A stretch of DNA of 52,123 nt from NCBI RefSeq assembly GCF_009932555.1, contig NZ_BLJO01000014.1:673-52795 (forward strand). The letters run 5' to 3'. Within the stretch, counting starts at the first letter, position 1. Each line of letters opens with the position of its first letter. The notes beneath the pieces are model-generated. The model saw only the letters and a list, made by a program, of their open reading frames with translations, was not told the DNA's origin and searched no databases. The translations under genes were made by a program, and so were the position numbers. This DNA comes from Steroidobacter agaridevorans (GTDB lineage: Bacteria > Pseudomonadota > Gammaproteobacteria > Steroidobacterales > Steroidobacteraceae). Of this stretch, positions 27,153 through 36,417 are shown in pieces.

Positions 27153-29062
27153 TCATCGGCACCGCCGGCCACATCGATCATGGCAAGACTTCGCTGGTCC
27201 GGGCGCTGACCGGTGTCGATACCGACCGGCTGAAAGAAGAAAAGGAACGTGGCATCTCGATCGAGCTCGGCTACGCCTATACGCCGCTGCCGAACGGCGG
27301 CGTGCTCGGATTCGTCGATGTGCCAGGCCATGAGCGCCTGATTCACACGATGGTCGCGGGCGCATGTGGCATCGACTTCGCGCTGCTGGTCGTCGCCGCT
27401 GACGATGGGGTGATGCCGCAGACTCGCGAACATCTGGCCATTCTGGAACTGCTCGGCGTCGGCCGGGGCGCAGTGGCGCTGACCAAAGTGGATCGAGTGC
27501 GCCCCGAACGTGTGCGCGAAGCGGAAGCTCAAGTAAGGGCTCTCCTGCATCACACTGCATTAGCGAGCGCACCGATCTTCCCGGTAAATGCCGTCGCTCC
27601 CGACGATCCGGGCGCAGCCGCTCTTCGCAAGCATCTTCACGAAGCGGCCGCAGCCCTGCCGGCGCGTAGCAACGCCGGTCTGTTCCGGCTGGCAGTGGAT
27701 CGAGTCTTCACCCTGCCCGGCCACGGCACGATTGTCGCGGGTACGGTGTTTTCAGGACGCGTCCACGTTGGTGACAATCTTATCGTGATGCCAGGCAGCG
27801 CTCCCGCGCGGGTACGTAGCATTCATGCGGAGAATCGCGCGAGTGATGACGGCGTGGCCGGTCAGCGCTGCGCACTGAATCTCGCTGGCATCGAGAAGAG
27901 CGCCATCTCGCGTGGCGACTGGCTTGGCGATCCGCGTGTGCTCGTTGCGACCAAACGCGTCGACGCGCGAGTTCATTTGTTAGCTCACAGTGAGCGGAAG
28001 CTTTCGCCAGGAACATCCGTTCACGTACACATCGGAGCCGCGCACGCTCTCGCTCATTTGATGCTACTCGAGTCGGAGCATCTCACGGCTGGCGAATCGG
28101 CACGAGCACAACTCGTGTTCGAAACCGCGATCTGCGCGCTGCCGGGCGATCGATTCATCGTTCGCGATGCGCAAGCCGCCCACACGATTGGCGGCGGCGT
28201 GGTGCTCGACTCGTCAGCTCCATCGCGCAAACGCCGGTCAGAGCAGCGCCTGCGCTACCTCGATGCTGTCGAGAAAATGCTCGCTGGACACGGCCTGTCG
28301 CAGTTGTTGGCCGATGCGCCGAACGGCGTAGCCCTGGCGGATCTCGAGCGATTGACCGGCCACAACGCGGCGAGCGTGATACTTCCGGTCGGCACGCTCC
28401 TCAGAGGCACGAAGCAGGAGCAGTTCGCAATACTAGAAGCCGCGTGGGAAACGCTGCGTGACGATGCACTCCGTGCCTTGCGAGAATTTCACACGGAATC
28501 TCCGGACGATCCCGGTCCCGATAGCGGCAGACTGCGACGAATTACCCGACCCGACTTGCCCGCACCGCTCTGGGCTGCGCTCGTGGACGAGCTCACCCAC
28601 GACGGCTCGATGACTCGTCACGGTCCATGGCTGCAACTTCCCGATCACGCCGCATCGCTGTCGGAGAGCGATCGAGAGCTCGCTCGTCAGTTGCAATCTC
28701 TCATAGCGCAGGCGCGACCCGAGCCTCCTTGGGTGAGAGATCTGGCCAGTGCCGTTCGACAGCCCGAAGAACGAGTCCGCCAGGTTCTACGCCGGCAGGT
28801 GGCCTGTGGAACGGTCTGCCAGATCGTGCATGACCTGTTCTACGACAGCGATCGCGTCGACACCCTGGCCGGCGTGGTCGCCTCGCTGGCTCGGGAGCAA
28901 GGGAGTGTCGATGCCGCGAGCTATCGAGATGCGATCGGGCTGGGCCGCAAACGATCCATCCAGATTCTGGAATTCTTCGACCGCGTCGGCTACACGCGGC
29001 GCGTTCACGATGTCCACGTGCTGCGCAAGGACAGCGGCTGGAACGTGCAATATCCCCATTGA
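27149..29062 (+). CDS. selB: Selenocysteine-specific elongation factor SelB
   Basis: GTPase that brings Sec-tRNA(Sec) to UGA codons followed by a SECIS hairpin. The 637 residues are near the usual length. The G-domain motifs are visible: G1 AGHIDHGKTS (residues 6-15), the effector region ERGISIELGYAY, G3 DVPGHERLI and G4 TKVDR. Domains 2 and 3 follow, and the C-terminal third holds the winged-helix repeats that bind SECIS RNA, ending in GRKRSIQILEFFDRVGYTRR. The start overlaps the fdhE stop (ATGA), so the recoding factor is co-translated with its client enzyme. selA, selC and selD are not in the window. Confidence 0.95.
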   Translation: MIIGTAGHIDHGKTSLVRALTGVDTDRLKEEKERGISIELGYAYTPLPNGGVLGFVDVPGHERLIHTMVAGACGIDFALLVVAADDGVMPQTREHLAILELLGVGRGAVALTKVDRVRPERVREAEAQVRALLHHTALASAPIFPVNAVAPDDPGAAALRKHLHEAAAALPARSNAGLFRLAVDRVFTLPGHGTIVAGTVFSGRVHVGDNLIVMPGSAPARVRSIHAENRASDDGVAGQRCALNLAGIEKSAISRGDWLGDPRVLVATKRVDARVHLLAHSERKLSPGTSVHVHIGAAHALAHLMLLESEHLTAGESARAQLVFETAICALPGDRFIVRDAQAAHTIGGGVVLDSSAPSRKRRSEQRLRYLDAVEKMLAGHGLSQLLADAPNGVALADLERLTGHNAASVILPVGTLLRGTKQEQFAILEAAWETLRDDALRALREFHTESPDDPGPDSGRLRRITRPDLPAPLWAALVDELTHDGSMTRHGPWLQLPDHAASLSESDRELARQLQSLIAQARPEPPWVRDLASAVRQPEERVRQVLRRQVACGTVCQIVHDLFYDSDRVDTLAGVVASLAREQGSVDAASYRDAIGLGRKRSIQILEFFDRVGYTRRVHDVHVLRKDSGWNVQYPH

Positions 29063-29066
29063 TGAA

Positions 29067-29091
29067 GGCAGGGCCCGTCATGAGCCCTGCC
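29067..29091. terminator. Hairpin between the convergent selB and lipoprotein genes
   Basis: A perfect 8-base-pair stem, GGCAGGGC and GCCCTGCC, with the 9-base loop CCGTCATGA, in the 43-base gap between two converging genes. There is no T-run, so it may be a bidirectional but weak terminator. Confidence 0.55.
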
Positions 29092-29105
29092 CTCACGATC
29101 TCAGA

Positions 29106-30755
29106 TCACATCTGGCCGAAGCGCTCGAGCAACGACGCTTTGCACGTCGCATCGCTCGTCGGCACCGAGCCTGCCGAGAAGCCGGCCGGCGCCAGGCCGC
29201 TCCAGTTCTCCAGGTCGTCGCCGAAGTCGAAGCGATAGTCGAGGCCGGTGGCGTTGGTGCCGACCGCCTTGAGCAGCATCGAGCGCGCACCGCCGGCAAT
29301 GTTCAGACTCAGCGTCAACGTGTGATCGTCCAGCAGGCTCCAGTGACCGCCGACCAGCAGCGCACCGTTCGGATCGCTGCTGCTCGTCGTGTCGAAATCG
29401 CCGTCGTCGCCGCGATAGCGCACGCAGACTTTGATCTCGCCCGAGCGAGCGCCGTTGGCGCCGGTGACGAACAACAGCGCGTCGCCCTGCTCATCCGGCT
29501 TGTCGAGGCTGACCGAGAACGCAGTATTCACGAGGGCTGCGAATGCGGTCGCGGCTTCCGCCGGGATCGTCGCGCTGGCGCTGATCGAATTGGAGATCGG
29601 ATCGAAATCGAACTGCCTGTCGACCAGCTTGGCAACGTCAATGTCGCTCATACCCAGCCCGGTGAGATCCGTGCCCAGTCCGCCCGGCGTAATCTGCGCG
29701 CGAGCCCAATCGTAGAGATCGGGCAACTCGGGATCGTTCGGATTCTGCAACGCACGCTCGGCGGCGATTCGCTGCAGTCGCAGGATGGCGGCCAGTTCTT
29801 CCGGCGTCGCCGAGCCGTTCAACGCGGCGAGCAGCTCCTCGTTCAACGCGATGATGTCCGCCGTGTTCTGTAACAGCGGCTGGATCAAGGCTGGATTGGG
29901 GAGTTGGTAGCTGCCGGGCATGATTTCGCCGGGATTCACCGCAGTGAAGATTGCGCGGCGCGCGAGCTCTTCCAGCGCTTCGGCGGAACCGAAGGTGGAC
30001 TGGAAAATTCCCGAGCCGGTGTCGATACCCTCGATGAGCTGCGCCGACATGGCAATGTAGCTGTTGGCCCAGACACTGCTTTCAATGTCCTCGAAAGTCG
30101 CGGCCGGCAGGCTCAGTTCGGCAACTGTGCCAAACACCTGCGAAATGATCACTGCCGCCTGCGCGCGAGTCATCTGCCCGGCGTTGTCGAACGGATCGCT
30201 ATTCAAGCCCGTTGAATCCAGGATACCTGCCTTGATGAGCGCATCGAGCTTGGCCTGCGTGGCGCTCCCAGCATCCGCGACCATGCTGGTCTGCGGCGTC
30301 ACCAATCGCAAATCGTCGCGATCCAGATCGCTCGAGCGCAGGCTCAGCATGCCCTCGAACGGCAGCTGGGTGATCGTGTCGTAGCCGCCGGTCACGCGAA
30401 TGACCACTTCGGCGTCCGCAGCAATCCCGCCGCGCAGACAGAACTGAGTCAAGCCGCCAGCAGCACAATAGTCCGTGCCGGTACGATGGTTGTAAGAGAA
30501 ATAGCCGTCGCTGTCGGTCAGCGCCCGCGGCTCGAACGCATCGAGCTTGCCGTTCGCGTTCTGATCGACATACACCGTCGCGCCGGCCAGATAGCCGTCG
30601 ATCGCACGGGCATGAAACACTCGGCTGCTGGCGCCGCCGTCGCCGCTCGGACCGGTGCCGACGTCCTGCGTGCCTTTGCTGCCGCCACCGCACGCCGCCA
30701 GTCCGATCATGCTGCTGGCGACCGCACCCGCCAGAATCTGTTTGCGAATTTTCAT
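29106..30755 (-). CDS. Predicted surface lipoprotein of unknown function
   Basis: I do not recognise a specific family. The 549 residues begin with a lipoprotein signal (MKIRKQILAGAVASS, lipobox GLAAC, Cys22) and a glycine/serine linker. Residues about 45-90 contain an acidic calcium-type repeat in a carbohydrate-binding or prealbumin-like fold (VYVDQNANGKLDAFEPRALT, DSDGYF), as seen in many secreted proteins. The middle is mostly helical. The C-terminal part is beta-rich (GEIKVCVRYRGDDGDFDTTS, DDHTLTLSLNIAGGARS). The ATG at 30755 has GGAG eight bases upstream. It starts 22 bases after the end of an outer-membrane barrel gene on the same strand, suggesting the two work together. Confidence 0.75.
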   Translation of the reverse strand: MKIRKQILAGAVASSMIGLAACGGGSKGTQDVGTGPSGDGGASSRVFHARAIDGYLAGATVYVDQNANGKLDAFEPRALTDSDGYFSYNHRTGTDYCAAGGLTQFCLRGGIAADAEVVIRVTGGYDTITQLPFEGMLSLRSSDLDRDDLRLVTPQTSMVADAGSATQAKLDALIKAGILDSTGLNSDPFDNAGQMTRAQAAVIISQVFGTVAELSLPAATFEDIESSVWANSYIAMSAQLIEGIDTGSGIFQSTFGSAEALEELARRAIFTAVNPGEIMPGSYQLPNPALIQPLLQNTADIIALNEELLAALNGSATPEELAAILRLQRIAAERALQNPNDPELPDLYDWARAQITPGGLGTDLTGLGMSDIDVAKLVDRQFDFDPISNSISASATIPAEAATAFAALVNTAFSVSLDKPDEQGDALLFVTGANGARSGEIKVCVRYRGDDGDFDTTSSSDPNGALLVGGHWSLLDDHTLTLSLNIAGGARSMLLKAVGTNATGLDYRFDFGDDLENWSGLAPAGFSAGSVPTSDATCKASLLERFGQM

Positions 30756-30777
30756 TCTGATTATCTCCATGCCTTGA

Positions 30778-32073
30778 TCAATAGCTCATTTCGAAGCCGA
30801 GGTTGAACGCTGCCGTTCTCGGCACGGAGCTACCGTCGATATCCGTCGATTCGAGGCTGCACGACACGTCGAAGTGCACGGCGCCGAAGAAAGTGAAGCC
30901 CAGCGATGCGCTGCTCAGCTCGCTGCCGGCCAGGTTCTTGCGATAGCCGACGCGCAGGTCGGGCAGCCAGTTGGTCTGCGTCTTGTAGCCGAGCGCGACC
31001 TTCGCGTTCTGGTTGAGATCGCCGACCGGATCGTGCACGTCGTTGAGATCGACGCTGGCCGCGAGCGAGCCCCTGCCGGAGGCGAAGAACAATGCGCCTT
31101 CCACCGTCGCCAGGCGCTCCAGCGTCCAGGTCTCGTTCAGAGCGATGCGATTGCTGAAGTACGCAGCGCTGAAACAGTTGTACTGCGCGCTGCCGCTGAG
31201 CAGTTCGCAATTGGCGCCGATCGCGCCGTACTCGAAGTCCGGCTCGGTGAGATTCGCGAGCGTCACACCGACGCGGTAGTTGTCGGCGTCGTAGATCGCG
31301 CCGATATCCACCGTCACGTTGCTCGACTTGCGCTCGTTGGCGTCGTAGCTGTCTTCGAGCACGTCCTGGACGTCCTCGTCATCCTCGATGGATTCCAGCG
31401 CGACCACTTGCTTGCTGAGCTTGGCCTGCAGATAGCGCAGGCTGCCGCCGACGATCACGCGCCGTCCGGGCTGCTGCCAGACCGGCCGGCTGTAGCCGAG
31501 CGCGATCTCGTTCACCTGACCTGCTTTGACGTACGCCGCCGAAGCCGTCTCCACCTCTTCCGACACCGAGTTATAGGTCAGCGGAGCATCCAGCAATCCC
31601 AATCGCGCCTGCGCGCTGAGGTTGGCGTCGAGCGTGAACACGCCCAGGCTGCTGCGATAGAGCATCGGGAACAGCGGCACCTGCACGCCGCCGTGCACCT
31701 TCACGTAACCGTCGCGGCTCAAAGGATCGAGGATGGCGTTGAAGCGCTCGACCAGCGCATTGCCTTCGGACAGCGTCAGATCGTCCCGGTCCAGCGCGTC
31801 GGTGAGATCGTCGATCTCATCGGAGAAGTTGTCGACCGGCCCCACCTCCATGCCGATGCCGATCGAGCTCAGAATACCCATGCGGAACGACGCGTCCGGC
31901 GCAATGGCGAATTCGGAGCCGGCCGGATTGCGTGTCGCGTACAGCGAAGTCCACGCGCCAGAAGCGCCGTTGTCCGAAAGATTGGGCCCCGCATCGACAA
32001 ATCCCGGCGCCGCGAGGGACGCGCACGAGAACAGAGCCGCGCCAACTGCGGCTGCAATACCGACACTCTTCAC
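30778..32073 (-). CDS. Outer-membrane beta-barrel protein (TraF_2-like)
   Basis: Exported protein of 431 residues with a signal peptide (MKSVGIAAAVGAALFSCASLAA) and alternating strands that end in FNLGFEMSY, a terminal aromatic typical of outer-membrane barrels. The segment SLYATRNPAGSEFAIAPDAS and the strand-rich second half resemble proteins annotated as conjugal transfer TraF-like (PF13729) in environmental Proteobacteria, though no conjugation genes are near. The start is GTG at 32073 with GGAGG seven bases upstream. The lipoprotein gene follows within 25 bases. The function is unknown; a transport or surface-display role is a guess. Confidence 0.65.
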   Translation of the reverse strand: MKSVGIAAAVGAALFSCASLAAPGFVDAGPNLSDNGASGAWTSLYATRNPAGSEFAIAPDASFRMGILSSIGIGMEVGPVDNFSDEIDDLTDALDRDDLTLSEGNALVERFNAILDPLSRDGYVKVHGGVQVPLFPMLYRSSLGVFTLDANLSAQARLGLLDAPLTYNSVSEEVETASAAYVKAGQVNEIALGYSRPVWQQPGRRVIVGGSLRYLQAKLSKQVVALESIEDDEDVQDVLEDSYDANERKSSNVTVDIGAIYDADNYRVGVTLANLTEPDFEYGAIGANCELLSGSAQYNCFSAAYFSNRIALNETWTLERLATVEGALFFASGRGSLAASVDLNDVHDPVGDLNQNAKVALGYKTQTNWLPDLRVGYRKNLAGSELSSASLGFTFFGAVHFDVSCSLESTDIDGSSVPRTAAFNLGFEMSY

Positions 32074-32171
32074 TGAAAGACCTCCGCTGCAATCGTTCTG
32101 ATTTTCGTCGCCTTACAAACGGCAGCGACTGCACCGAACTGAAGCGAAGGGCAGGTCCTTTACTGGATTTT

Positions 32172-33479
32172 CTAGACGCCAGTCACGCTGTCCCGGCGCG
32201 CTTGCGGAAACTCCATCGATTGCGACTCAGGGAATTCCGTAACGCGCCTTCCGATGACGAGCAGCAGCACCGCGGCCAGCCCCGCTACGCCACTCATCAG
32301 CACGAAGAACCCGCTCGCGCCCATCGAGGTCCAGAGCGAACCAAGCACACCCGCCAGCAGGTTTCCACCAAACGAGCCGAGAAACCACAGCGCCATCACC
32401 GTCGCCGCAAAACGTCGCGGCGCCAGCTGGCCGAACAATGCGAGGCCCGTCGGCAGGATGAATAGCTCGCCCGCTGTCAGCAGAAGCACAAACAGCGCTG
32501 CCCACAGCCAGCTCACTGCACTGGCCTGCACGCTGAGCACGAGCGCCAACATGAGATAGGCCGAAGCCACGAGCGCCGCGCCTATCGCCATCTTGACGAG
32601 TGGCGATGGATCGCGCCCGCGCCGGGCAGCTCGAGTCCACGCGATCACCAATACTGGCGTCAGCAAGAATACAAACATCGGGTTGAGCGATTGAAACCAG
32701 GTCATCGGAATCGTCAACTCCGCCGAGATGCGTCGATCCACGCCCTGGTCAGCCCAGATCGCAAAGGTGTTGCCGATCTGTTCGTACGCACCTCGAAACA
32801 CCACGACGACCAAAGCAATGCTCACGAGCAGAACGATCTGGCGCGTCACGTCACCCGATCGCTCTGAGACGCTCTGGGCGGCCGCGCGTGGCGTATCCGG
32901 AGGCAGATAACGAGCACCGCCCACATAGATGAGCAAACCAAGCAGCATGCCTATGCCCGCCGCACCGAATCCGTAGTGCCAGCCGTAGAGCTCGCCCAAG
33001 GTGCCGCAGATCAGTGGCGCGAAGAACGCGCCAAGATTGACGCCTGCGTAATAAAGGTTGTACGCCGGTCCGCGGCGCGGATCCTGCGCCGAGTACAGGC
33101 CATGAATCTGACTGGGCAGATTGGGCAGGAACAATCCATTGCCGAGTGCGATCGTGGCCAGCGCCGGCAGAAACAATGCCTCCGAGGCCATCATGAAGTG
33201 CCCCACCGACATGATCGCGCCACCGGCGATCACAGCGCGCCGAGTGCCCAGCCACCGATCAGCGATGTATCCGCCGGCGATCGGAGTGAGATACGCGCAT
33301 GCCGCGTACAGCCCATAAATCAGCGACGCATTCTCCTGCCCGATCAACAGCTGTTTGGTCATGTAGTAGACCAGCAGCGTGCGCATGCCGAAGAAGGAGA
33401 ACTTCTCCCACATCTCGGTCAGAAACAGGATCGCGAGTCCTCGCGGCTGACCGAACCATGTGGCCTGAGGCGTGCTCAT
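32172..33479 (-). CDS. POT/PTR2-family peptide:H+ symporter
   Basis: Inner-membrane proton-coupled di/tripeptide transporter of the major facilitator superfamily, 435 residues with about 12-14 membrane helices. The POT motif ExxERF appears as EMWEKF (E22, E25, K26), with lysine in place of arginine. The second signature is around GGYIADRWLGTRRAVIAGG, and YNLYYAGVNLGAFFAPLICG matches the PTR2 motif. The ATG at 33479 overlaps the epimerase stop (ATGA). It is the last gene of the receptor-hydrolase-epimerase-transporter operon and would bring peptides from the periplasm into the cell. Confidence 0.9.
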   Translation of the reverse strand: MSTPQATWFGQPRGLAILFLTEMWEKFSFFGMRTLLVYYMTKQLLIGQENASLIYGLYAACAYLTPIAGGYIADRWLGTRRAVIAGGAIMSVGHFMMASEALFLPALATIALGNGLFLPNLPSQIHGLYSAQDPRRGPAYNLYYAGVNLGAFFAPLICGTLGELYGWHYGFGAAGIGMLLGLLIYVGGARYLPPDTPRAAAQSVSERSGDVTRQIVLLVSIALVVVVFRGAYEQIGNTFAIWADQGVDRRISAELTIPMTWFQSLNPMFVFLLTPVLVIAWTRAARRGRDPSPLVKMAIGAALVASAYLMLALVLSVQASAVSWLWAALFVLLLTAGELFILPTGLALFGQLAPRRFAATVMALWFLGSFGGNLLAGVLGSLWTSMGASGFFVLMSGVAGLAAVLLLVIGRRVTEFPESQSMEFPQARRDSVTGV

Positions 33480-34474
33480 GCGCGCGTCACAACCGGGTTG
33501 CCCCATAGCGATTCCGGACACGAGATGTGTCCATCTTCATAGCTCACGCCGGGCGAGCGATCGTTGGCCAGCACCAGCGGGCCATCGAGATCGACCAGAT
33601 CGCACAACTGCGCCAGCAGGAACCCCGGCGCCATGGCGAGCGAGCTGCCGCCCATGTTGCCCACCATGACTTTGAAGCCCAGCACCTTCGCGACGCGCGC
33701 CATCGCCAGCGCTTCGGTCAGGCCGCCGCATTTGTCGAGCTTGATGTTGATCGCATCGAAGCGGCCCACACAGCGCGGCAGATCCGCCAGGCACAACACA
33801 CTCTCGTCGGCGGCGATGGGAATCGGCGATTGCAGACCGGGCAAGCCGTCATCCAAGGCCGGCGGCACCGGCTGTTCGATCAAACGAACGTCGGCCGCGA
33901 TGAATGCCGGCATCACCTGCCGCAGCGAGTCCATGCCGAAGCCCTGGTTGGCATCGACTCCCAACCACACATCGGGCCGCACCGCGCGAACCGCCCTCAC
34001 CCGCTCGGCATCGATCGGCTCACCGGTCAATTTGAGTTTCAGAGCACGCGCCTGCGGATAGGTGCGCGCGAGTTGCGCCATTGCATCGGGATCATCCGCT
34101 CCCAGCGTATACGTTGTGATTTTGGGGACCGGCGCCTGCAGCCCGGCGAGCTGCCACGCAGGCTTGCCTGTGCGCTTCGCCTCGAGATCCCAGAACGCAC
34201 AATCGAGCGCGTTCCGAGCACCGCCCGGCAACAGCAGATGAGCGAGCATGCTTCGGTCCGCGCCCGCGGACAGCACCGGCCGGATCGCGTCGATCTGAGC
34301 GATCATCCGCTGCGGCGATTCGGCTCGATAGTAGATGCCCGCCGCTTCGCCTCGGCCCACATGCTCTCCCTCCCGCAGCTCGACCACGATCACCGGCACT
34401 TCGATGAAGGTGTAGCCCGTGATGCGAACCGGCGCCCGCAGCGGCAGGCGCTCCACTCGAACATCGATTTCCAT
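33476..34474 (-). CDS. Dipeptide epimerase (enolase superfamily, L-Ala-D/L-Glu epimerase type)
   Basis: Racemises the C-terminal residue of a dipeptide in the cytoplasm. The 332 residues show the muconate-lactonising-enzyme subgroup layout: capping domain (LPLRAPVRITGYTFIEVPVI), then the barrel with KxK catalytic lysines K146/K148 (ALKLKLTG), metal ligands D174 (GVDANQG), E200 (LIEQPV) and D223 (AADES), and the second-face lysine in INIKLDKCGG. The family includes YcjG of E. coli, which recycles murein peptide L-Ala-D-Glu, but specificity for other dipeptides is common. It lies 12 bases after a beta-lactamase-fold hydrolase gene and overlaps the POT transporter gene. Confidence 0.92.
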   Translation of the reverse strand: MEIDVRVERLPLRAPVRITGYTFIEVPVIVVELREGEHVGRGEAAGIYYRAESPQRMIAQIDAIRPVLSAGADRSMLAHLLLPGGARNALDCAFWDLEAKRTGKPAWQLAGLQAPVPKITTYTLGADDPDAMAQLARTYPQARALKLKLTGEPIDAERVRAVRAVRPDVWLGVDANQGFGMDSLRQVMPAFIAADVRLIEQPVPPALDDGLPGLQSPIPIAADESVLCLADLPRCVGRFDAINIKLDKCGGLTEALAMARVAKVLGFKVMVGNMGGSSLAMAPGFLLAQLCDLVDLDGPLVLANDRSPGVSYEDGHISCPESLWGNPVVTRA

Positions 34475-34486
34475 GCAGACTCTCGA

Positions 34487-36415
34487 CTAATAGTTCACGC
34501 CGGAAGCGATCACGTTGTAGGCGACGGCCATCCACAGGCTCACATTCATCGCCAACACCATCGCGAGCGCCCATACCTTCGCGTACCAGCGCCGCTCACC
34601 GCGAAGCACACGTTTCGCGTGCCAGAGAGCGGCGATCACTCCGCCCAGCAGCGTGACAATGGAAAGAACGCGCAGCGTCCACAGCCAGGTATCGAACTTC
34701 TCCGACAGATTCGACAGGTCGGACATCATCGTGCCGATGGTCGCGATCCACGCCAGCCACATAGCGACAGTTGTAATGGCAGCGATTCGCAACCACCGAT
34801 AGGCCTTCGCGTCTGCTGCGGAGCGCGTGTCCACCATGCCGTAGCGTCGACGCATGAGTGCACCGAGGGGCCATGCGACGGCTGTGGCAACCATCGCGAT
34901 CAGTGAAGCGAGAAATGCAGGCGTCAACCAGCTCGCTCTCGACGGCGCAGGCCGCTCGAACATCATGAACGGCGAGACTTCGTCGAACGAAAATCGTGCG
35001 ACCGCTCCATCTCGCACTTCCGCCGACAGCAATCGCGGGCTGCCGTCGAGCTGCCACACGAACGGCTGCACTTCACGCCAGCGTCGTGGCTGGCCCGAGC
35101 CATTGCGAACCATCGACACGCCGATCGTGCCGTCGCGATAGTCGATCACGTCGATAGCGCCGACCAGATTGAGCAGGCTCATGAAACTGGACTCGGAGCG
35201 CCGCGAGTTGACGTAGTGTCCGGCCATGAGTTGCGCATGCTCCCCCGCCGTCTGCTCATCGACCCCGGGGCCGGCGCTCCACTCCGGGACCGGCAGATAT
35301 CGATTCGCAAACTCCTCGAACAGCTCGATACGCATGTCGATCGCGGCCATGCCCTTGCCCATGCTGTTGCACGCGACGAACATGCCGACGCCGTCATCGA
35401 TGTAGAGCCGCAAATCGCTGTGGAACCACTGCGTGTCGCCGCCGTGTGCGATCACGCGCCGGCCTTTGTAATTCGCCTCCCAGAAGCCGAGGAGCATGCG
35501 ATCCACGCGAGGCAGAATGGTCAGCGGCGTTCCGTGCATCAGCTGAGCCGTTTCCGCTCGCAGAATCTCGGCCTCGCCCAGCCTTCCTTGATTCAGATGC
35601 GCCAGCATGAATTTCGCGATGTCGGTCGCAGGCGCCGACAGAGCGCCCGCGGGCGCGAGGCCGATGATCTCGAACGGACGCGCAGGCCCGGACGCCGCGG
35701 CATATCCTTTCGCCATCCTCGGTTGCAATTCACTCGGCAGCGGCTGACGAAATGTCGAGCTCGTCATGCCGAGCGGACCGAGCACATGCGTGTCCATGTA
35801 ATCTTCCAACGGCACGCCGGAGATTCGTTGCACGATGTAGCCGGCCAGCGCCGTCGCGTAGTTTGAATACGCCGGCGTCGTCCCAGGCGCGAAGATCCGC
35901 TCTGGCGTCCAGCGCTTCAGCAGCGTTTCAAACTTCGGCGCCGTCGCGGGATCGTATGCCACCGCGTTCTTCAACTGCTCTTCAAATCCCGGCGTGTGCG
36001 TCATCAGGTTGCGCACAGTGATGGGCTGGCCATCGAGCGGCGGGATCCGGAAATCGAGATACGAGTTCACGTCGGCATCGAGGGATACCTGGCCACGCTC
36101 GACCAGCTGCATCAGTGCCGTCCACGTGAACAACTTCGAGATCGAGCCCACGCGCATCAATGTACGCTCGGGGTCCATGGGCTCGTGTGCCGCGAGGTCG
36201 GCATAGCCGAAGCCCCGCTGCGTCAGGATGCTGCCATCTTTAACCACGACGACGACCGCACCCGCGATGTCTCCTTGCTGAAGCGCATACGGCACGAACC
36301 CATCGAGCCAGGCATCGACGTCGGGTTTCGTCAGCTCGGGCGCCGGATCGGCGAGTACCGTAGACGCGCATAGCAGGGCCGCCGCGAGGGCGGCCCTCTT
36401 CAACCGTGCGAGCAC
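34487..36415 (-). CDS. Beta-lactamase-fold serine hydrolase with C-terminal membrane domain
   Basis: Predicted periplasmic penicillin-binding-protein-like hydrolase (class C beta-lactamase/D-aminopeptidase/esterase group). The 642 residues begin with a signal peptide (LKRAALAAALLCASTVLA). The active site has SxxK at S91-I-S-K94, YxN at Y183-S-N185 and HGGDT in the position of KTG. The last 150 residues carry about four membrane helices (FLASLIAMVATAVAWPLGAL, IAAITTVAMWLAWIATIG, WTLRVLSIVTLLGGVIAALW, WALAMVLAMNVSLWMAVAY). The GTG start at 36415 is two bases after the TonB receptor stop. Context (receptor, epimerase, peptide transporter) suggests a peptide or D-amino-acid peptide substrate; an antibiotic-degrading role is less likely. 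Confidence 0.85.
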   Translation of the reverse strand: MLARLKRAALAAALLCASTVLADPAPELTKPDVDAWLDGFVPYALQQGDIAGAVVVVVKDGSILTQRGFGYADLAAHEPMDPERTLMRVGSISKLFTWTALMQLVERGQVSLDADVNSYLDFRIPPLDGQPITVRNLMTHTPGFEEQLKNAVAYDPATAPKFETLLKRWTPERIFAPGTTPAYSNYATALAGYIVQRISGVPLEDYMDTHVLGPLGMTSSTFRQPLPSELQPRMAKGYAAASGPARPFEIIGLAPAGALSAPATDIAKFMLAHLNQGRLGEAEILRAETAQLMHGTPLTILPRVDRMLLGFWEANYKGRRVIAHGGDTQWFHSDLRLYIDDGVGMFVACNSMGKGMAAIDMRIELFEEFANRYLPVPEWSAGPGVDEQTAGEHAQLMAGHYVNSRRSESSFMSLLNLVGAIDVIDYRDGTIGVSMVRNGSGQPRRWREVQPFVWQLDGSPRLLSAEVRDGAVARFSFDEVSPFMMFERPAPSRASWLTPAFLASLIAMVATAVAWPLGALMRRRYGMVDTRSAADAKAYRWLRIAAITTVAMWLAWIATIGTMMSDLSNLSEKFDTWLWTLRVLSIVTLLGGVIAALWHAKRVLRGERRWYAKVWALAMVLAMNVSLWMAVAYNVIASGVNY

Positions 36416-36417
36416 GA

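Noticed and set aside
29063-29105. selC (tRNA-Sec) or selA next to selB
   Set aside because: The gap after selB is only 43 bases and holds a hairpin; I saw no tRNA-Sec-like structure or SelA-like frame anywhere in the window.
36375-36397. 9-base-pair hairpin inside the start of the serine hydrolase gene
   Set aside because: It encodes the alanine-rich signal peptide (GCC/GCG repeats), so chance pairing in GC-rich code is enough to explain it.
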